From JAXHUM01 sp034189325 (lineage in GTDB: Bacteria; Desulfobacterota; DSM-4660; Desulfatiglandales; Desulfatiglandaceae), in assembly GCA_034189325.1 (NCBI GenBank), contig JAXHUM010000098.1:1-31514 (forward strand): a stretch of 31,514 nt of DNA, given 5' to 3'. Positions within the stretch are counted from its first letter, which is position 1; every line of letters starts with the position of its first letter. The notes under the pieces were generated by a model. It ran no database searches. It had not been told where the DNA came from and saw only the letters and a list, made by a program, of their open reading frames with translations. The position numbers were made by a program, and so were the translations under genes. Shown here in pieces: positions 1-9,073 of the stretch.

Positions 1-435
1 GCTTCCACTTATGGAGGTTGTATATGTGCATTAGGTCCTTGAACCCCTCTCAAAACCGCAGAAAGGCTGTTCGGCAATATTCAAGAATCGATTGTTTTTT
101 TGTCTCCTGTGTCTTCGCAAGGCTCCAGCTCCTCAAAAACCGGACAGGCCCCTCAAACCTAGTGAACAGGGGCTCATCACAGAGTCCGGATTTTCCTCTC
201 ATAGAAAGAGGATATTCTCTTTGTACATAATTTGGGAACTGCGTGAGTATGGGGAGCAAGCATCTGAAAATGATCCGATCATCCAACAAGTTCCCCTATT
301 TTCTTTCATAATGTGTTGACAATTCGCATAATTTGATTTTTTATCATATACTATCTCTTGGCCCTGCTTCATATTCATGGGCATACCTGTGATATTGTCC
401 TTCTTCCTTTATCTATCTGTAGGACCTGAAACAGA
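1..435. other. Intergenic region upstream of the acyl-CoA dehydrogenase gene
   Basis: I see no convincing gene here; the short open frames overlap one another and resemble no family. Two small inverted repeats are visible: GCCCCT (148-153) with AGGGGC (168-173), and a CCTCT/AGAGG pair near 196-212. Neither is followed by a T-run, so they are weak terminator candidates for whatever lies to the left. The last 120 bases become AT-rich and include TTGACA at 316-321, the best -35-like element upstream of the first gene. Confidence 0.4.
316..352 (+). promoter_or_regulatory. Possible sigma-70 promoter for the acyl-CoA dehydrogenase-larC pair
   Basis: A perfect TTGACA lies at 316-321. The -10 partner is unclear: TTTTAT (339-344) has the right 17-nt spacing but matches poorly, TATCAT (342-347) gives 20 nt, and TATACT (347-352) matches well but is 25 nt away. 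The region is AT-rich and about 85-120 nt upstream of the candidate starts. Confidence 0.3.
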
Positions 436-1644
436 ATGTCGGGCCGGATCCCTGAAACCGTTGACAAACATTTAAAGGAGATTGACAACAGCATGATCGA
501 ACTCGTGGAACTGAAAGAGGAACAGACCCTCATTTTAGACCATGTAGGTAGAATGGCCAAAGAGAAAATTGCGCCTCTGGCGGCCGAAATCGACAGGGAA
601 GGGGTCTTCAGATGGGATATTGCCGAAATGATGGCTGATATGGGGTTACTCCAGATCTTCCTGCCCCCATCTTATGGCGGACTTGACAAGGACCAAGACC
701 TCATGTTTTGTCTGATTGTGGAGAAGGTGGCCAAGGCCTGTCCCTCTTCAGCGGCGACTGTTCTCATCCAGTCGATTGCCAGCTATCCCATTATCATCGC
801 AGGAAATGAAGAGCAAAGAGAGAGGTTTTTTCCCAGGCTTGCCACAGGCAAGGAGATCGCGGCCTATTTGATCACCGAGCCTGATGCCGGTTCAAATGTT
901 GCGGGGATTCGAACAAGTGCTGAAAAAAAGGGGGACGAGTATATCCTGAACGGCCGTAAATGTTTTGCAACAAGCGGTGGCGTCGCTTCGATTTATACTG
1001 TTCTGGCAAAGGCCGACAAGGACCAAATGACATTTTTTGTTGTCGAGAGAGACCGGAAAGGTGTATCTATCGGAAAGACGGAAGACAAACTGGGATTTAG
1101 GGGGAGCAATACAGCAGAGGTGATTCTCGAGGATGTCCATATCCCGGTCACCAACCGGCTCGGGAAGGAGGGTGAAGGGTTCCTCATCGCCATGCACGAT
1201 TTTGATATGGGTCGCCCTGCTATTGGTGCCTGCGCCTTGGGAATAGCTGAGTCGGCGTTTGAGGTTGCCCTGGAATATTCGGCCCAGCGTGAGACCTTTG
1301 GGGAACCACTGGCAAAGCACCAGGCCATCAACTTCATGCTTGCCGATGCAGCCATGGAGATTGAAGCGGCCAGAGGCCTTGTCATCCGAGCAGCCCGCCT
1401 CCACGATATGAAAAAGAAGAATACAAAACTTGCCTCAATGGCAAAATGCTATGCAAGCGATATAGCCATGAAGATAACAACCGACGCCATTCAGATCTTG
1501 GGAGGCTATGGGTATACCAAGGATTACCCGGTGGAGCGAATGTTTCGAGACGCGAAGCTCATTCAGATCTTTGAAGGTGCCAACCAGATCCAACGAATGA
1601 TAATAGGTCGAGAACTGCTGAAAGAAAGGGACTTCAACTCATAA
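436..1644 (+). CDS. Acyl-CoA dehydrogenase
   Basis: FAD-dependent acyl-CoA dehydrogenase, which oxidises an acyl-CoA thioester to the 2,3-enoyl-CoA and passes electrons to electron-transfer flavoprotein in the cytoplasm. Seen in the 402-aa product: the first family signature as LITEPDAGSN, the second as QILGGYGYTKDYPVERMFRD, and FEGANQ near the C-terminus, with E379 in the position of the catalytic base of short-chain and butyryl-CoA dehydrogenases. Chain length of the substrate cannot be read from this. The first 19 residues look like an extension: the ATG at 493 has AAAGGAG (474-480) before it and would give a 383-aa protein of the usual family length starting MIELVELKEEQ. The ATG at 436 has only AGGA (421-424). 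I favour 493 slightly but report the longer frame. larC follows after 4 nt, so the two are probably co-transcribed. No etfAB gene is next to it. Confidence 0.93.
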   Translation: MSGRIPETVDKHLKEIDNSMIELVELKEEQTLILDHVGRMAKEKIAPLAAEIDREGVFRWDIAEMMADMGLLQIFLPPSYGGLDKDQDLMFCLIVEKVAKACPSSAATVLIQSIASYPIIIAGNEEQRERFFPRLATGKEIAAYLITEPDAGSNVAGIRTSAEKKGDEYILNGRKCFATSGGVASIYTVLAKADKDQMTFFVVERDRKGVSIGKTEDKLGFRGSNTAEVILEDVHIPVTNRLGKEGEGFLIAMHDFDMGRPAIGACALGIAESAFEVALEYSAQRETFGEPLAKHQAINFMLADAAMEIEAARGLVIRAARLHDMKKKNTKLASMAKCYASDIAMKITTDAIQILGGYGYTKDYPVERMFRDAKLIQIFEGANQIQRMIIGRELLKERDFNS

Positions 1645-1648
1645 TCAA

Positions 1649-2830
1649 ATGAAAAAAGCCTATCTAGACTGCTTTTCCGGCATCAGCGGAGACATGTTCC
1701 TCGGCGCACTCCTTGATGCGGGGCTTGTCTTCAATGAATTGGAGGAGCAGCTTCGAGCATTGCCCTTCGAGGGATACAAACTTGAACTCCGACACGAGAT
1801 GCGGCAAGGGATCCGGGGCTCCCGGTTTATAGTGAACCTGGACAAAAAGGAGCAGCCCCCGAGAGGTCTCAAGGCGATAGAGGATATCATCTTAGAGGCC
1901 GATCTGAGTGAAAGTGTCAAGGAGCGGAGCATTCGAATATTTCAGTCCCTTGCCGATGCTGAGGGGAAGATTCACAATCGACCTCCCTCGGAGATCCATT
2001 TTCATGAAATAGGAGCTGTAGACTCGATCATTGATATCGTGGGAACCGTATATGGCCTTGAACAGCTGGAAATTGCCTCCCTTTCTGTATCCTCCCTGCC
2101 CCTCGGCTCAGGCTTTACAGACTCTTCTCACGGAAGGATTCCCCTGCCGGCCCCAGCCACGGTGGCGTTGCTTGCGGGGGTACCGGTCTATGATTCCGGG
2201 GCCCGCCACGAGATGGTGACCCCCACCGGAGCGGCCCTGACAAAAGGCCTCGCCGCCTCTTTCGGCCCCATGCCCCCCATGACTATTGAAACAGTCGGAT
2301 ACGGGGCGGGGAAAAGGGACTTGCCTGACAGACCCAACCTCGTCCGAATCCTCATAGGAAAGGATGGGGTGGAAAAAGAGGTTGATACGGTCGTGGTGCT
2401 CACCACAAACATTGATGATATGAATCCGGAATGGATAGGACACCTTATGGAGGCCCTTTTTGAGGCAGGGGCCCTGGATGTTATTTGCTGCCCTGTTCAA
2501 ATGAAAAAAAACAGGCCTGGGGTTCAAATCCAGGTCTTGGGTCGTCCAGACCAAAAAGACGCCTTGATGGATATCCTGTTCAGAGAGACCACTTCACTCG
2601 GTATCCGATTTGAGTACAGCAGGAGAGAAATCCTGGAACGGGCCGTGGTTGAGGTGGAAAGTCCATGGGGTAGGATGAAGCTCAAAAAGGTCGTCAGCAC
2701 AGATGGCTCCTTCCATTTTTTTCCTGAATATGATGCATGCCGTGAGATAGCCAGGGGAAAAGACCTGCCTTTGAGAGAGATCTATTCCTGGGTTGTCGGA
2801 TTCAACAATGATAGATCACGGGGGGAATGA
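1649..2830 (+). CDS. larC: LarC-family nickel insertion protein (nickel pincer cofactor biosynthesis)
   Basis: LarC-family protein (TIGR00299/PF01969). In Lactobacillus, LarC is a CTP-dependent cyclometallase that inserts nickel into the pincer cofactor of lactate racemase. Seen here: the family N-terminus YLDCFSGISGDMFLGALLDA, a histidine-rich IHFHEIGAVDSIIDI segment near residues 115-130, and VTPTGAAL around residue 190. At 393 aa it is full length and in one frame, whereas L. plantarum needs a programmed frameshift to join larC1 and larC2. The start is 4 nt after the dehydrogenase stop. No larA, larB or larE lies in the window, so the partner enzymes must be elsewhere or the target may be another LarA-like racemase. 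The family call is firm; the cofactor role is transferred from family knowledge. Confidence 0.9.
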   Translation: MKKAYLDCFSGISGDMFLGALLDAGLVFNELEEQLRALPFEGYKLELRHEMRQGIRGSRFIVNLDKKEQPPRGLKAIEDIILEADLSESVKERSIRIFQSLADAEGKIHNRPPSEIHFHEIGAVDSIIDIVGTVYGLEQLEIASLSVSSLPLGSGFTDSSHGRIPLPAPATVALLAGVPVYDSGARHEMVTPTGAALTKGLAASFGPMPPMTIETVGYGAGKRDLPDRPNLVRILIGKDGVEKEVDTVVVLTTNIDDMNPEWIGHLMEALFEAGALDVICCPVQMKKNRPGVQIQVLGRPDQKDALMDILFRETTSLGIRFEYSRREILERAVVEVESPWGRMKLKKVVSTDGSFHFFPEYDACREIARGKDLPLREIYSWVVGFNNDRSRGE

Positions 2831-2886
2831 TGATGCCCGAGCAAGACATTTTCCCGGAATGACACACCTCGACCAATACCTTCTTG

Positions 2887-3396
2887 ATGTCAAAATACAA
2901 ATCTGATAACTTATCGCCACTGTGGAGACTTTATAAAGAGGCGAGCCTCCATGATCGGTGTGTCCTCATCCTTTCAACCTGGTTCGGCTCAGGTCTCTTG
3001 CCCGGTGCGCCCGGGACATTCGGGACCCTTGCCGCCCTGCCTCTCGTTCTGGCTCTCAGCGGTCTGGGAATTGGGTTTAAGGCCTTTTTTCTGTTGATCC
3101 TGACAGGAATCTCGATCTGGGCGGCTCACCGAAGCCAGGGTCTCATCGGCAAGCCCGACCCCCGGGAGGTGGTCATCGACGAGGTGGTGGGTTTTTTCTT
3201 GACCATGACCTTCATACCCTTTTCCTGGTGGGGGCTGGGACTCGGTTTTGCTCTTTTTAGGCTTTTCGATATCCTAAAGCCCTTTCCCGTGAAAAAGGCG
3301 GAGACTCTCAAGGGCGGGCTCGGAATCGTCGCTGATGACATTGTGGCAGGCCTGTACGGAGGTATATGCTTGAAGGTGGTCTTTTTACTGTCTTGA
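2887..3396 (+). CDS. pgpA: Phosphatidylglycerophosphatase A
   Basis: PgpA (PF04608) removes the phosphate from phosphatidylglycerophosphate to give phosphatidylglycerol, at the inner membrane. The 169-aa product has the family opening WFGSGLLPGAPGTFGTL, the acidic motif VIDEVVG, and GIVADDIVAGLYGG near the C-terminus, with about three to four hydrophobic membrane segments. Its length matches the family. The frame can also begin at a TTG immediately before (2884); no good Shine-Dalgarno is visible for either, so the ATG is chosen by codon preference. It begins 56 nt after larC and is followed by cinA after 66 nt. The pgpA-cinA-thpR-recA order is common in deltaproteobacteria. Confidence 0.93.
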   Translation: MSKYKSDNLSPLWRLYKEASLHDRCVLILSTWFGSGLLPGAPGTFGTLAALPLVLALSGLGIGFKAFFLLILTGISIWAAHRSQGLIGKPDPREVVIDEVVGFFLTMTFIPFSWWGLGLGFALFRLFDILKPFPVKKAETLKGGLGIVADDIVAGLYGGICLKVVFLLS

Positions 3397-3462
3397 GGCT
3401 CGGTCATCTGTTGGAGGCCATTCATAAAGGGGGGCTCTTTAAAATTCAGGAAGTCTTCAGAT

Positions 3463-4719
3463 ATGCAGGGAGAAATCATCACAATCGGCAATGAACTCAC
3501 GTCCGGCAGGACGCTTGATTCAAATTCGCATTATGCGGCAGGGAGGCTGACGTCGGCAGGACTGCACGTGATACGAATGACTTGTGTCGGTGATGACTCC
3601 GATATGGTCACTTGCGCCCTGAAACAGGCCCTTGAATCATCTCGTTTCGTGATAGTAACCGGCGGCTTGGGGCCGACTGATGACGACATGACTAACGAGA
3701 TCGTCGCCAAGGCACTGGACAGACCTCTTACCCTGAACCAGGAGATGTCTGAACTGCTCAAGCGTCTCAGCAAGGCAAGAGGACTTGAGATGACACCTTC
3801 GGTCGAAAAGATGGCGTGGATGCCGAAAGGCTCCAAGGCATTGAGAAACAAGCATTTTTCTTGCGGTTTTTCTCTCAAGGAGAAGGATGTGCACCTCTAT
3901 TTTCTCCCCGGCGTTTCCAGTCAGATGCGCCATCTCATGGACACATCCGTTCTGCCGGACATATTAAGCCGCCATAAAAATCTGCCTGCCACGGGGTATC
4001 GCATTCTGAAAACTTACGGACTTGGAGAGCCTGCTATTACAGAGGCATTTAAGAAACTACAAGGGAAGACAGGGCAGGTTGTTTTCGGGTTTTATCCCCA
4101 CGGTCCTGAAAACCATATCACGATGAGCCTTAAATCCAAAAATGAGCCGGAAGTCTTGAACACGCTGGACAGAATTGAGGCTGAAATTAGGAGCCTCTTG
4201 GGAGCCTTTATCTTTGCCGCGGGCAATGAGAAGATCGAAGACATTGCGGGAAAAATCCTTTCTGAAAGGCACTTGACCCTCTCTGTTGCCGAGTCATGCA
4301 CCGGAGGGCTCATCGGAAACAGGCTCACGAATGTGCCGGGGAGTTCCCGATATTTCAAGGGTGGAGTGATTGTTTACTCCAACGAAGCAAAGGAAAATCT
4401 CCTGAATGTTAGGAGCGAAACCTTAAGATCTCAGGGAGCTGTCAGTGACATGACGGCCAGCGAGATGGCCGTGGGAGTGAGAGAGAGGTTGCAGACGGAT
4501 TTGGGACTCGCAGCAACCGGTATCGCAGGTCCTACGGGGGGCAGTAAAGAAAAGCCGCTCGGCACTGTTTATATTGGCTTGGCCTCGGCAAAGGGGGTTT
4601 TTTCCGGTCATTATCGCTTTTGGGGAAGCCGGGAGCAGATCAAGACCCACTCATCGACAATGGCTTTGGACTGGATCAGGAGGCATCTCTGTGGATATCC
4701 GTACCTTCCTGGCCTTTGA
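3463..4719 (+). CDS. cinA: CinA: ADP-ribose pyrophosphatase / NMN deamidase family protein
   Basis: Two-domain CinA protein of 418 aa, the usual full length. Residues 1-170 are the MoCF/COG1058 domain (GNELTSGRTLDSN and TGGLGPTDDDMT at 67-77), which in characterised members hydrolyses ADP-ribose. Residues about 255-415 are the PncC-type nicotinamide mononucleotide amidase domain, with AESCTGG at 276-282 (S278 the expected nucleophile), YSNEAK at 305-310 and TGIAGPTGG at 352-360. Together they serve pyridine nucleotide salvage in the cytoplasm. AGGAA (3448-3452) precedes the ATG. The gene's last 29 nt overlap thpR, so the two are probably translationally coupled, and recA follows: the cinA-recA linkage is seen in many bacteria. 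Confidence 0.95.
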   Translation: MQGEIITIGNELTSGRTLDSNSHYAAGRLTSAGLHVIRMTCVGDDSDMVTCALKQALESSRFVIVTGGLGPTDDDMTNEIVAKALDRPLTLNQEMSELLKRLSKARGLEMTPSVEKMAWMPKGSKALRNKHFSCGFSLKEKDVHLYFLPGVSSQMRHLMDTSVLPDILSRHKNLPATGYRILKTYGLGEPAITEAFKKLQGKTGQVVFGFYPHGPENHITMSLKSKNEPEVLNTLDRIEAEIRSLLGAFIFAAGNEKIEDIAGKILSERHLTLSVAESCTGGLIGNRLTNVPGSSRYFKGGVIVYSNEAKENLLNVRSETLRSQGAVSDMTASEMAVGVRERLQTDLGLAATGIAGPTGGSKEKPLGTVYIGLASAKGVFSGHYRFWGSREQIKTHSSTMALDWIRRHLCGYPYLPGL

Positions 4720-5266
4720 ACTCCCAGACGAGATAAAGAGCATCGTCGCAACAGTCTCCGGGGAGATGCGGCATTCCCCGATCGATGTGCGTTGGGTCAA
4801 AGCGGACAACATACACTTGACAGTGGTCTTTCTCGGCAATACCCCATCAGAGGAGCTCGAAGCGATTGGTAAAACAGTGGCCGGAGTTTGCATGAAATAT
4901 GGCCCTTTCAAGGTTTTGCTTTCAGGCACCGGCATATTCTCCAACAGGCTTAACCCACGGATACTCTGGTTTGCATTAGCCGGCGATCTTAATAGGATGG
5001 CGCATTTCAGAAACACCTTACAGAAAAAACTAGGGCCCTTTGGAGTCAAACAGGAAAAACGGCCTTTCAAGCCTCATTTGACCGTTGGAAGGTTTCGAAA
5101 AGGCGCCACAGCAAACACTCACTTAAAGGAGCTTCTCGCCAGATACAAGAACCTGACCAGCCCCGAGTCAACATTGGGGGAACTTGTCCTGTTCAGGAGT
5201 GATTTGGAGCCTGGCGGAGCCCAATACACCAAGCTGAATACGTGGGCGCTGACAGGACAGGGTTGA
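4691..5266 (+). CDS. thpR: RNA 2',3'-cyclic phosphodiesterase (2H family)
   Basis: ThpR/LigT-type 2H phosphoesterase (TIGR02258), which opens 2',3'-cyclic phosphates on RNA ends; older names call it 2'-5' RNA ligase. Both family HxTx motifs are present: HLTV at residues 42-45 and HLTV at 129-132. The open frame extends upstream to 4574, but those residues are low-complexity translation of the cinA 3' end. I start at the GTG at 4691 because AGGAGG (4678-4683) sits 7 nt before it and the product then begins DIRTFLAFELP, as in the family. That gives 191 aa, the normal size, and a 29-nt overlap with cinA. Confidence 0.92.
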   Translation: MDIRTFLAFELPDEIKSIVATVSGEMRHSPIDVRWVKADNIHLTVVFLGNTPSEELEAIGKTVAGVCMKYGPFKVLLSGTGIFSNRLNPRILWFALAGDLNRMAHFRNTLQKKLGPFGVKQEKRPFKPHLTVGRFRKGATANTHLKELLARYKNLTSPESTLGELVLFRSDLEPGGAQYTKLNTWALTGQG

Positions 5267-5269
5267 ACC

Positions 5270-5299
5270 TTGAGGTTATTGAACGGTTGTTGATACAAT
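5270..5299 (+). promoter_or_regulatory. Candidate recA promoter with an overlapping LexA-like site
   Basis: TTGAGG (5270-5275) and TACAAT (5294-5299) are 18 nt apart, a fair sigma-70 pair. Between them, at 5281-5292, lies GAACGGTTGTTG, which is the Gram-positive-type LexA site GAAC-N4-GTTC with one mismatch in the last base. A repressor bound there would block the promoter. No E. coli-type CTGT-N8-ACAG site is present. Visible sequence only; LexA specificity in this lineage is unknown to me. Confidence 0.4.
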
Positions 5300-5323
5300 T
5301 TCTCTTTTGAGAAGGGGAGTCTT

Positions 5324-6346
5324 ATGGATAGAGATAAAGCCGTAGAACAGGCCATTACACAGATAGAGAAGCAGTTTGGCCGCGGTTCGATCATGAAGAT
5401 GGGAGATGACAAGGTTCTCGACATACCTGCGATTTCAACAGGGTCTATTGCATTGGATCTGGCCCTTGGAGTAGGCGGCGTACCGAGGGGAAGGGTCATT
5501 GAAATATTCGGACCTGAGTCCTCTGGAAAGACGACCCTCGCCCTCCACATCGCTGCGGAAGCGCAACGGACAGGGGGAATGGTTGCCTTTATTGATGCTG
5601 AACATGCCCTGGATGTGGCTTATGCAAGAAAGCTCGGAGTAGATGTTGACAGTCTGCTGGTGTCCCAGCCGGACACTGGGGAACAGGCATTGGATATTGC
5701 CGAGATCCTTGTCCGAAGCGGCGCTATTGACGTGCTGGTCATTGATTCTGTTGCCGCTCTCGTTCCAAGGGCTGAGATCGAAGGAGAAATGGGTGACCAC
5801 CATGTGGGTCTTCAGGCCAGACTCATGTCGCAGGCATTGAGAAAACTCACGGCAATTATTAATAAGTCCATGACTTCGGTCATCTTCATTAATCAGATCC
5901 GGATGAAGATCGGGGTCATGTTTGGCAATCCCGAGACAACGACCGGGGGTAATGCCCTCAAGTTTTACGCGAGCCAGCGACTCGATATCAGGCGGATAGG
6001 AGCCATCAAAGAGGGTGACAGCGTCGTGGGCAACAGGACCCGAGTTAAAGTGGTAAAGAACAAGATCGCTCCACCTTTCAGAGACGCCGAATTTGATATC
6101 ATCTATGGACAAGGCATTTCCAAGGATGGCGATATCCTGGATCTCGGTGTTGCCATGGGGGTGGTCGAAAAGAGTGGGGCATGGTACTCCTTTGGAGAGG
6201 AGAGGATCGGCCAGGGAAGAGAAAATGTGAAACGATTTCTTGGAGAACACACAGATATCAGGGACAACATCAGAGAACTGGTCTTGGAGAAAACAGGGTT
6301 CACAAAGAGGGAAGACAAGAGGGATCCCGACAAGAAAGACAAGTAG
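5324..6346 (+). CDS. recA: Recombinase RecA
   Basis: RecA strand-exchange ATPase, which also promotes LexA self-cleavage. The 340-aa protein has the Walker A motif GPESSGKT at 63-70, the Walker B segment DVLVIDSVAAL, the DNA-binding loop region with MSQALRKLT and FINQIRMKIGVMFGNPETTTGGNALKFY segments, and a short lysine/aspartate-rich C-terminal tail. AAGGGGAG stands 5-6 nt before the ATG. A promoter candidate sits in the 57-nt gap after thpR, so recA may be transcribed both from its own promoter and by read-through. No recX follows; alaS comes next, as in several lineages where recX has been lost or moved. Confidence 0.99.
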   Translation: MDRDKAVEQAITQIEKQFGRGSIMKMGDDKVLDIPAISTGSIALDLALGVGGVPRGRVIEIFGPESSGKTTLALHIAAEAQRTGGMVAFIDAEHALDVAYARKLGVDVDSLLVSQPDTGEQALDIAEILVRSGAIDVLVIDSVAALVPRAEIEGEMGDHHVGLQARLMSQALRKLTAIINKSMTSVIFINQIRMKIGVMFGNPETTTGGNALKFYASQRLDIRRIGAIKEGDSVVGNRTRVKVVKNKIAPPFRDAEFDIIYGQGISKDGDILDLGVAMGVVEKSGAWYSFGEERIGQGRENVKRFLGEHTDIRDNIRELVLEKTGFTKREDKRDPDKKDK

Positions 6347-6419
6347 TGCAGTGGTTGTCGAGGGTGCCTCCTTGGCCCCGTTATCAGCCCTTAGGATATA
6401 AACATCGCTGGACGGTAAT

Positions 6420-9059
6420 ATGAATTTCAGAGAAATCAGACAGAAATTTTTGGATTATTTTAGAAAACGTGGTCACGAGATTGTGGAGAGTTCCCACCTC
6501 GTTCCCAAGGATGACCCCACCCTGCTCTTCACCAATGCTGGAATGGTTCAGTTCAAGAGGCTCTTCTTGGGCCAAGCGAAGAAACCCTATTCCAGGGCGG
6601 CAAGCTCACAGAAGTGCATTCGAGCAGGGGGTAAACACAACGATCTGGAAAATGTGGGATACACTCCCAGGCACCATACTTTTTTTGAGATGCTCGGTAA
6701 TTTCTCTTTTGGAGATTATTTTAAGGAAGAGGCCATTCTATGGGCATGGGAACTGCTGACTGAGGGATACGGGCTGCCGGGAGACAAATTATATATCTCC
6801 GTATTCAGAGACGACGATGAGGCTTACAGGATCTGGGAAGACAAGGTCGGAGTCCCGACTGAAAGGATCGTTCGATTAGGAGAAAAGGACAATTTCTGGG
6901 CTATGGGGGATACGGGACCGTGCGGACCATGCTCGGAGATCCATATTGATCAGGGACCATCTATGGGTTGTGGTCGTCAGGACTGCTCGGCTGGATGCGA
7001 CTGTGACCGCTATCTTGAAATCTGGAACCTGGTGTTCACCCAATTCGACAGAGACAAAGAGGGGAAACTGGTCCCTCTTCCCAAGCCGAATATCGACACT
7101 GGTATGGGGCTGGAGAGAATAGCGGCCGTGGTCCAGGGCAAGAGATCCAACTACGAGGCCGATGTATTTCACAATATTATCTCACGGATCGAGGAGCTAT
7201 CCGGAAAGAATTACGGCAGGGAGAAAAAGCAGGACGTGGCCTTCAGGGTCGTGGCAGACCATGCTAGGTCCGTTGCTTTTCTGATTGGTGATGGAGTGAT
7301 GCCCTCAAACGAGGGGAGAGGATACGTCCTGAGACGTATTATCCGAAGGGCCGTTCGCTACGGTCAGACCCTTGGGTTGGAAAACCCGTTTTTCTCTTCC
7401 GTTTCAGAGGCTGTTATCGAGGACATGGGCGAAGACTACGTAGAACTTGTCCGATCCAGGAATCTCATAAAGGGCGTCATGGAAAATGAAGAAAAACGAT
7501 TCGCCGACACCCTCTATTACAGCACCAATCTCCTTAATGAAGAGTTGGCGCAATTGAAGTCGGATGGCCAGGATACGATCCCGGGCGAGCTGATCTTCAA
7601 ACTCTATGATACTTACGGCCTATCAGTCGATATTGTCGAGGACGTTGCCAGGGATGAAGGATTTTATCTGGACATGGCTGGTTATGAAAAGGCCATGGCA
7701 CGTCAGAAGGCGCTTTCACAGGAATCGTGGAAGGGGAGTGGTGAACAGGATATTCCCGAGGCCTTGCGAAATTTCTTGGCAAGGGGGATAACGACAATTT
7801 TCGAAGGCTACCGTGACTGTGACGCCCGTGCAAAGGTCTTGGGTGTGCTTGTGGACGGCCGAGAGACCACGTTAAATGAGATAGGACATGAGGCGGATAT
7901 CATACTGGATCGGACACCTTTCTATGGCGAGACAGGGGGACAGGTCGGCGATACCGGCTGGTTTTCAAACGGTCCTACGAGATTTTTTGTGTCGCACACC
8001 CTCAGATTGCCCCAGGATCTGATTGTCCACCGGGGACATCTTGAAGCGGGGAGTCTTTCCGTAGGCGATGAGGTTGACGCACATGTTGACAGCGATAAGA
8101 GACGCGCCACCGCCGCCAACCACTCTGCCACCCACCTTCTCCATGCTGCCTTGAGGGAAGTCCTGGGCGACCATGTCAAACAGGCTGGATCTCTTGTCTC
8201 TTCGGAGAGACTTCGCTTTGATTTCAGCCACTTCACACGGTTGTCTCCCGAGCAAATCATGGAGGTCGAAGGACGGATCAACCAGCTTATTCGGGATAAC
8301 CGTCCGGTTCGCACCGAAGAGATGTCCAGAGATGATGCCATGAACACGGGTGCCATGGCAATTTTCGAGGAGAGATACGGTGATAGGGTTAGACTGGTGT
8401 CCATTGGGGACGTCAGCAAGGAGCTGTGCGGCGGAACGCACACCAAACGTACAGGTGATATCGGCCTCTTCAGAATAATCAGCGAAGGCGCTGTTGCGGC
8501 GAATGTTCGGCGTATAGAGGCATTGACAGGAAAGGTCGCCCTGTTACACGACCAAAAACAGGGAAAAGACCTGGACCACCTTTCTTCACTCCTCAAGACA
8601 GCTCCGGATAAGGTCGGTGAGAGGGTCGAGCGGTTACTTAACGAGGCCAAGGAAAGAGAGAAAGAGATCGAATCTCTGAAGTTGCGGCTCCTTTCTAAAA
8701 AATCCGAGGAGTTTCTAGAAGGGGTGAAAGAGATTAACGGCGTAAAGGTCACGGCCTTTGAACTGGAAGCTGATAATCCCAAGGAACTTCGAGAGGCGGC
8801 TGATCGAATGAGGGATAAGCTCAAGTCAGGTATCATCCTTGCGAGCTCACGGGGCAAGGGAAAAGTGATGCTCATCTGTGTGGTCACAAAAGACCTGGTC
8901 GGACGCTATGACGCCGGCAGGATCATCAAGGAGTTATCCGGCATTGTGGGAGGAAAAGGCGGGGGCCGCCCTGACATGGCTCAGGGGGGTGGAAGCAGAC
9001 CAGAGGAGTTGGATCGGGCCGTGCTCGCCCTGTATGACTTCATTGGGAGGGAGTCGTGA
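6420..9059 (+). CDS. alaS: Alanine--tRNA ligase
   Basis: Alanyl-tRNA synthetase, a cytoplasmic class II enzyme. The 879-aa protein has the expected order: catalytic core from the start (FTNAGMVQFKRLFLG, then PRHHTFFEMLGNFSFGDYF), a cysteine-rich insertion CGRQDCSAGCDCDRY near residues 181-196, the editing domain with HSATH at 568-572 and CGGTH at 670-674 (zinc ligands), and the C-Ala domain ending in GGGRPDMAQGGG. Length agrees with E. coli AlaS. The ribosome-binding site is weak (only GGACGG close to the ATG). It lies 73 nt after recA and converges on bamD, whose end is 14 nt away, with no clear terminator between. Confidence 0.99.
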   Translation: MNFREIRQKFLDYFRKRGHEIVESSHLVPKDDPTLLFTNAGMVQFKRLFLGQAKKPYSRAASSQKCIRAGGKHNDLENVGYTPRHHTFFEMLGNFSFGDYFKEEAILWAWELLTEGYGLPGDKLYISVFRDDDEAYRIWEDKVGVPTERIVRLGEKDNFWAMGDTGPCGPCSEIHIDQGPSMGCGRQDCSAGCDCDRYLEIWNLVFTQFDRDKEGKLVPLPKPNIDTGMGLERIAAVVQGKRSNYEADVFHNIISRIEELSGKNYGREKKQDVAFRVVADHARSVAFLIGDGVMPSNEGRGYVLRRIIRRAVRYGQTLGLENPFFSSVSEAVIEDMGEDYVELVRSRNLIKGVMENEEKRFADTLYYSTNLLNEELAQLKSDGQDTIPGELIFKLYDTYGLSVDIVEDVARDEGFYLDMAGYEKAMARQKALSQESWKGSGEQDIPEALRNFLARGITTIFEGYRDCDARAKVLGVLVDGRETTLNEIGHEADIILDRTPFYGETGGQVGDTGWFSNGPTRFFVSHTLRLPQDLIVHRGHLEAGSLSVGDEVDAHVDSDKRRATAANHSATHLLHAALREVLGDHVKQAGSLVSSERLRFDFSHFTRLSPEQIMEVEGRINQLIRDNRPVRTEEMSRDDAMNTGAMAIFEERYGDRVRLVSIGDVSKELCGGTHTKRTGDIGLFRIISEGAVAANVRRIEALTGKVALLHDQKQGKDLDHLSSLLKTAPDKVGERVERLLNEAKEREKEIESLKLRLLSKKSEEFLEGVKEINGVKVTAFELEADNPKELREAADRMRDKLKSGIILASSRGKGKVMLICVVTKDLVGRYDAGRIIKELSGIVGGKGGGRPDMAQGGGSRPEELDRAVLALYDFIGRES

Positions 9060-9073
9060 CCGAAAATCGAAGG

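Noticed and set aside
892..1404. Long antisense open frame in the acyl-CoA dehydrogenase gene
   Set aside because: Shadow of a gene with clear family motifs on the other strand.
2516..2532. GGTTCAAATCC, like a tRNA T-loop
   Set aside because: It lies inside larC and no acceptor or anticodon stem can be formed around it.
4574..4690. Upstream extension of the thpR frame
   Set aside because: It only re-reads the 3' end of cinA; the GTG with AGGAGG explains the start better.
7922..8887. 321-aa antisense open frame in alaS
   Set aside because: Serine/arginine-rich composition typical of an antisense shadow; alaS motifs on the + strand are unambiguous.
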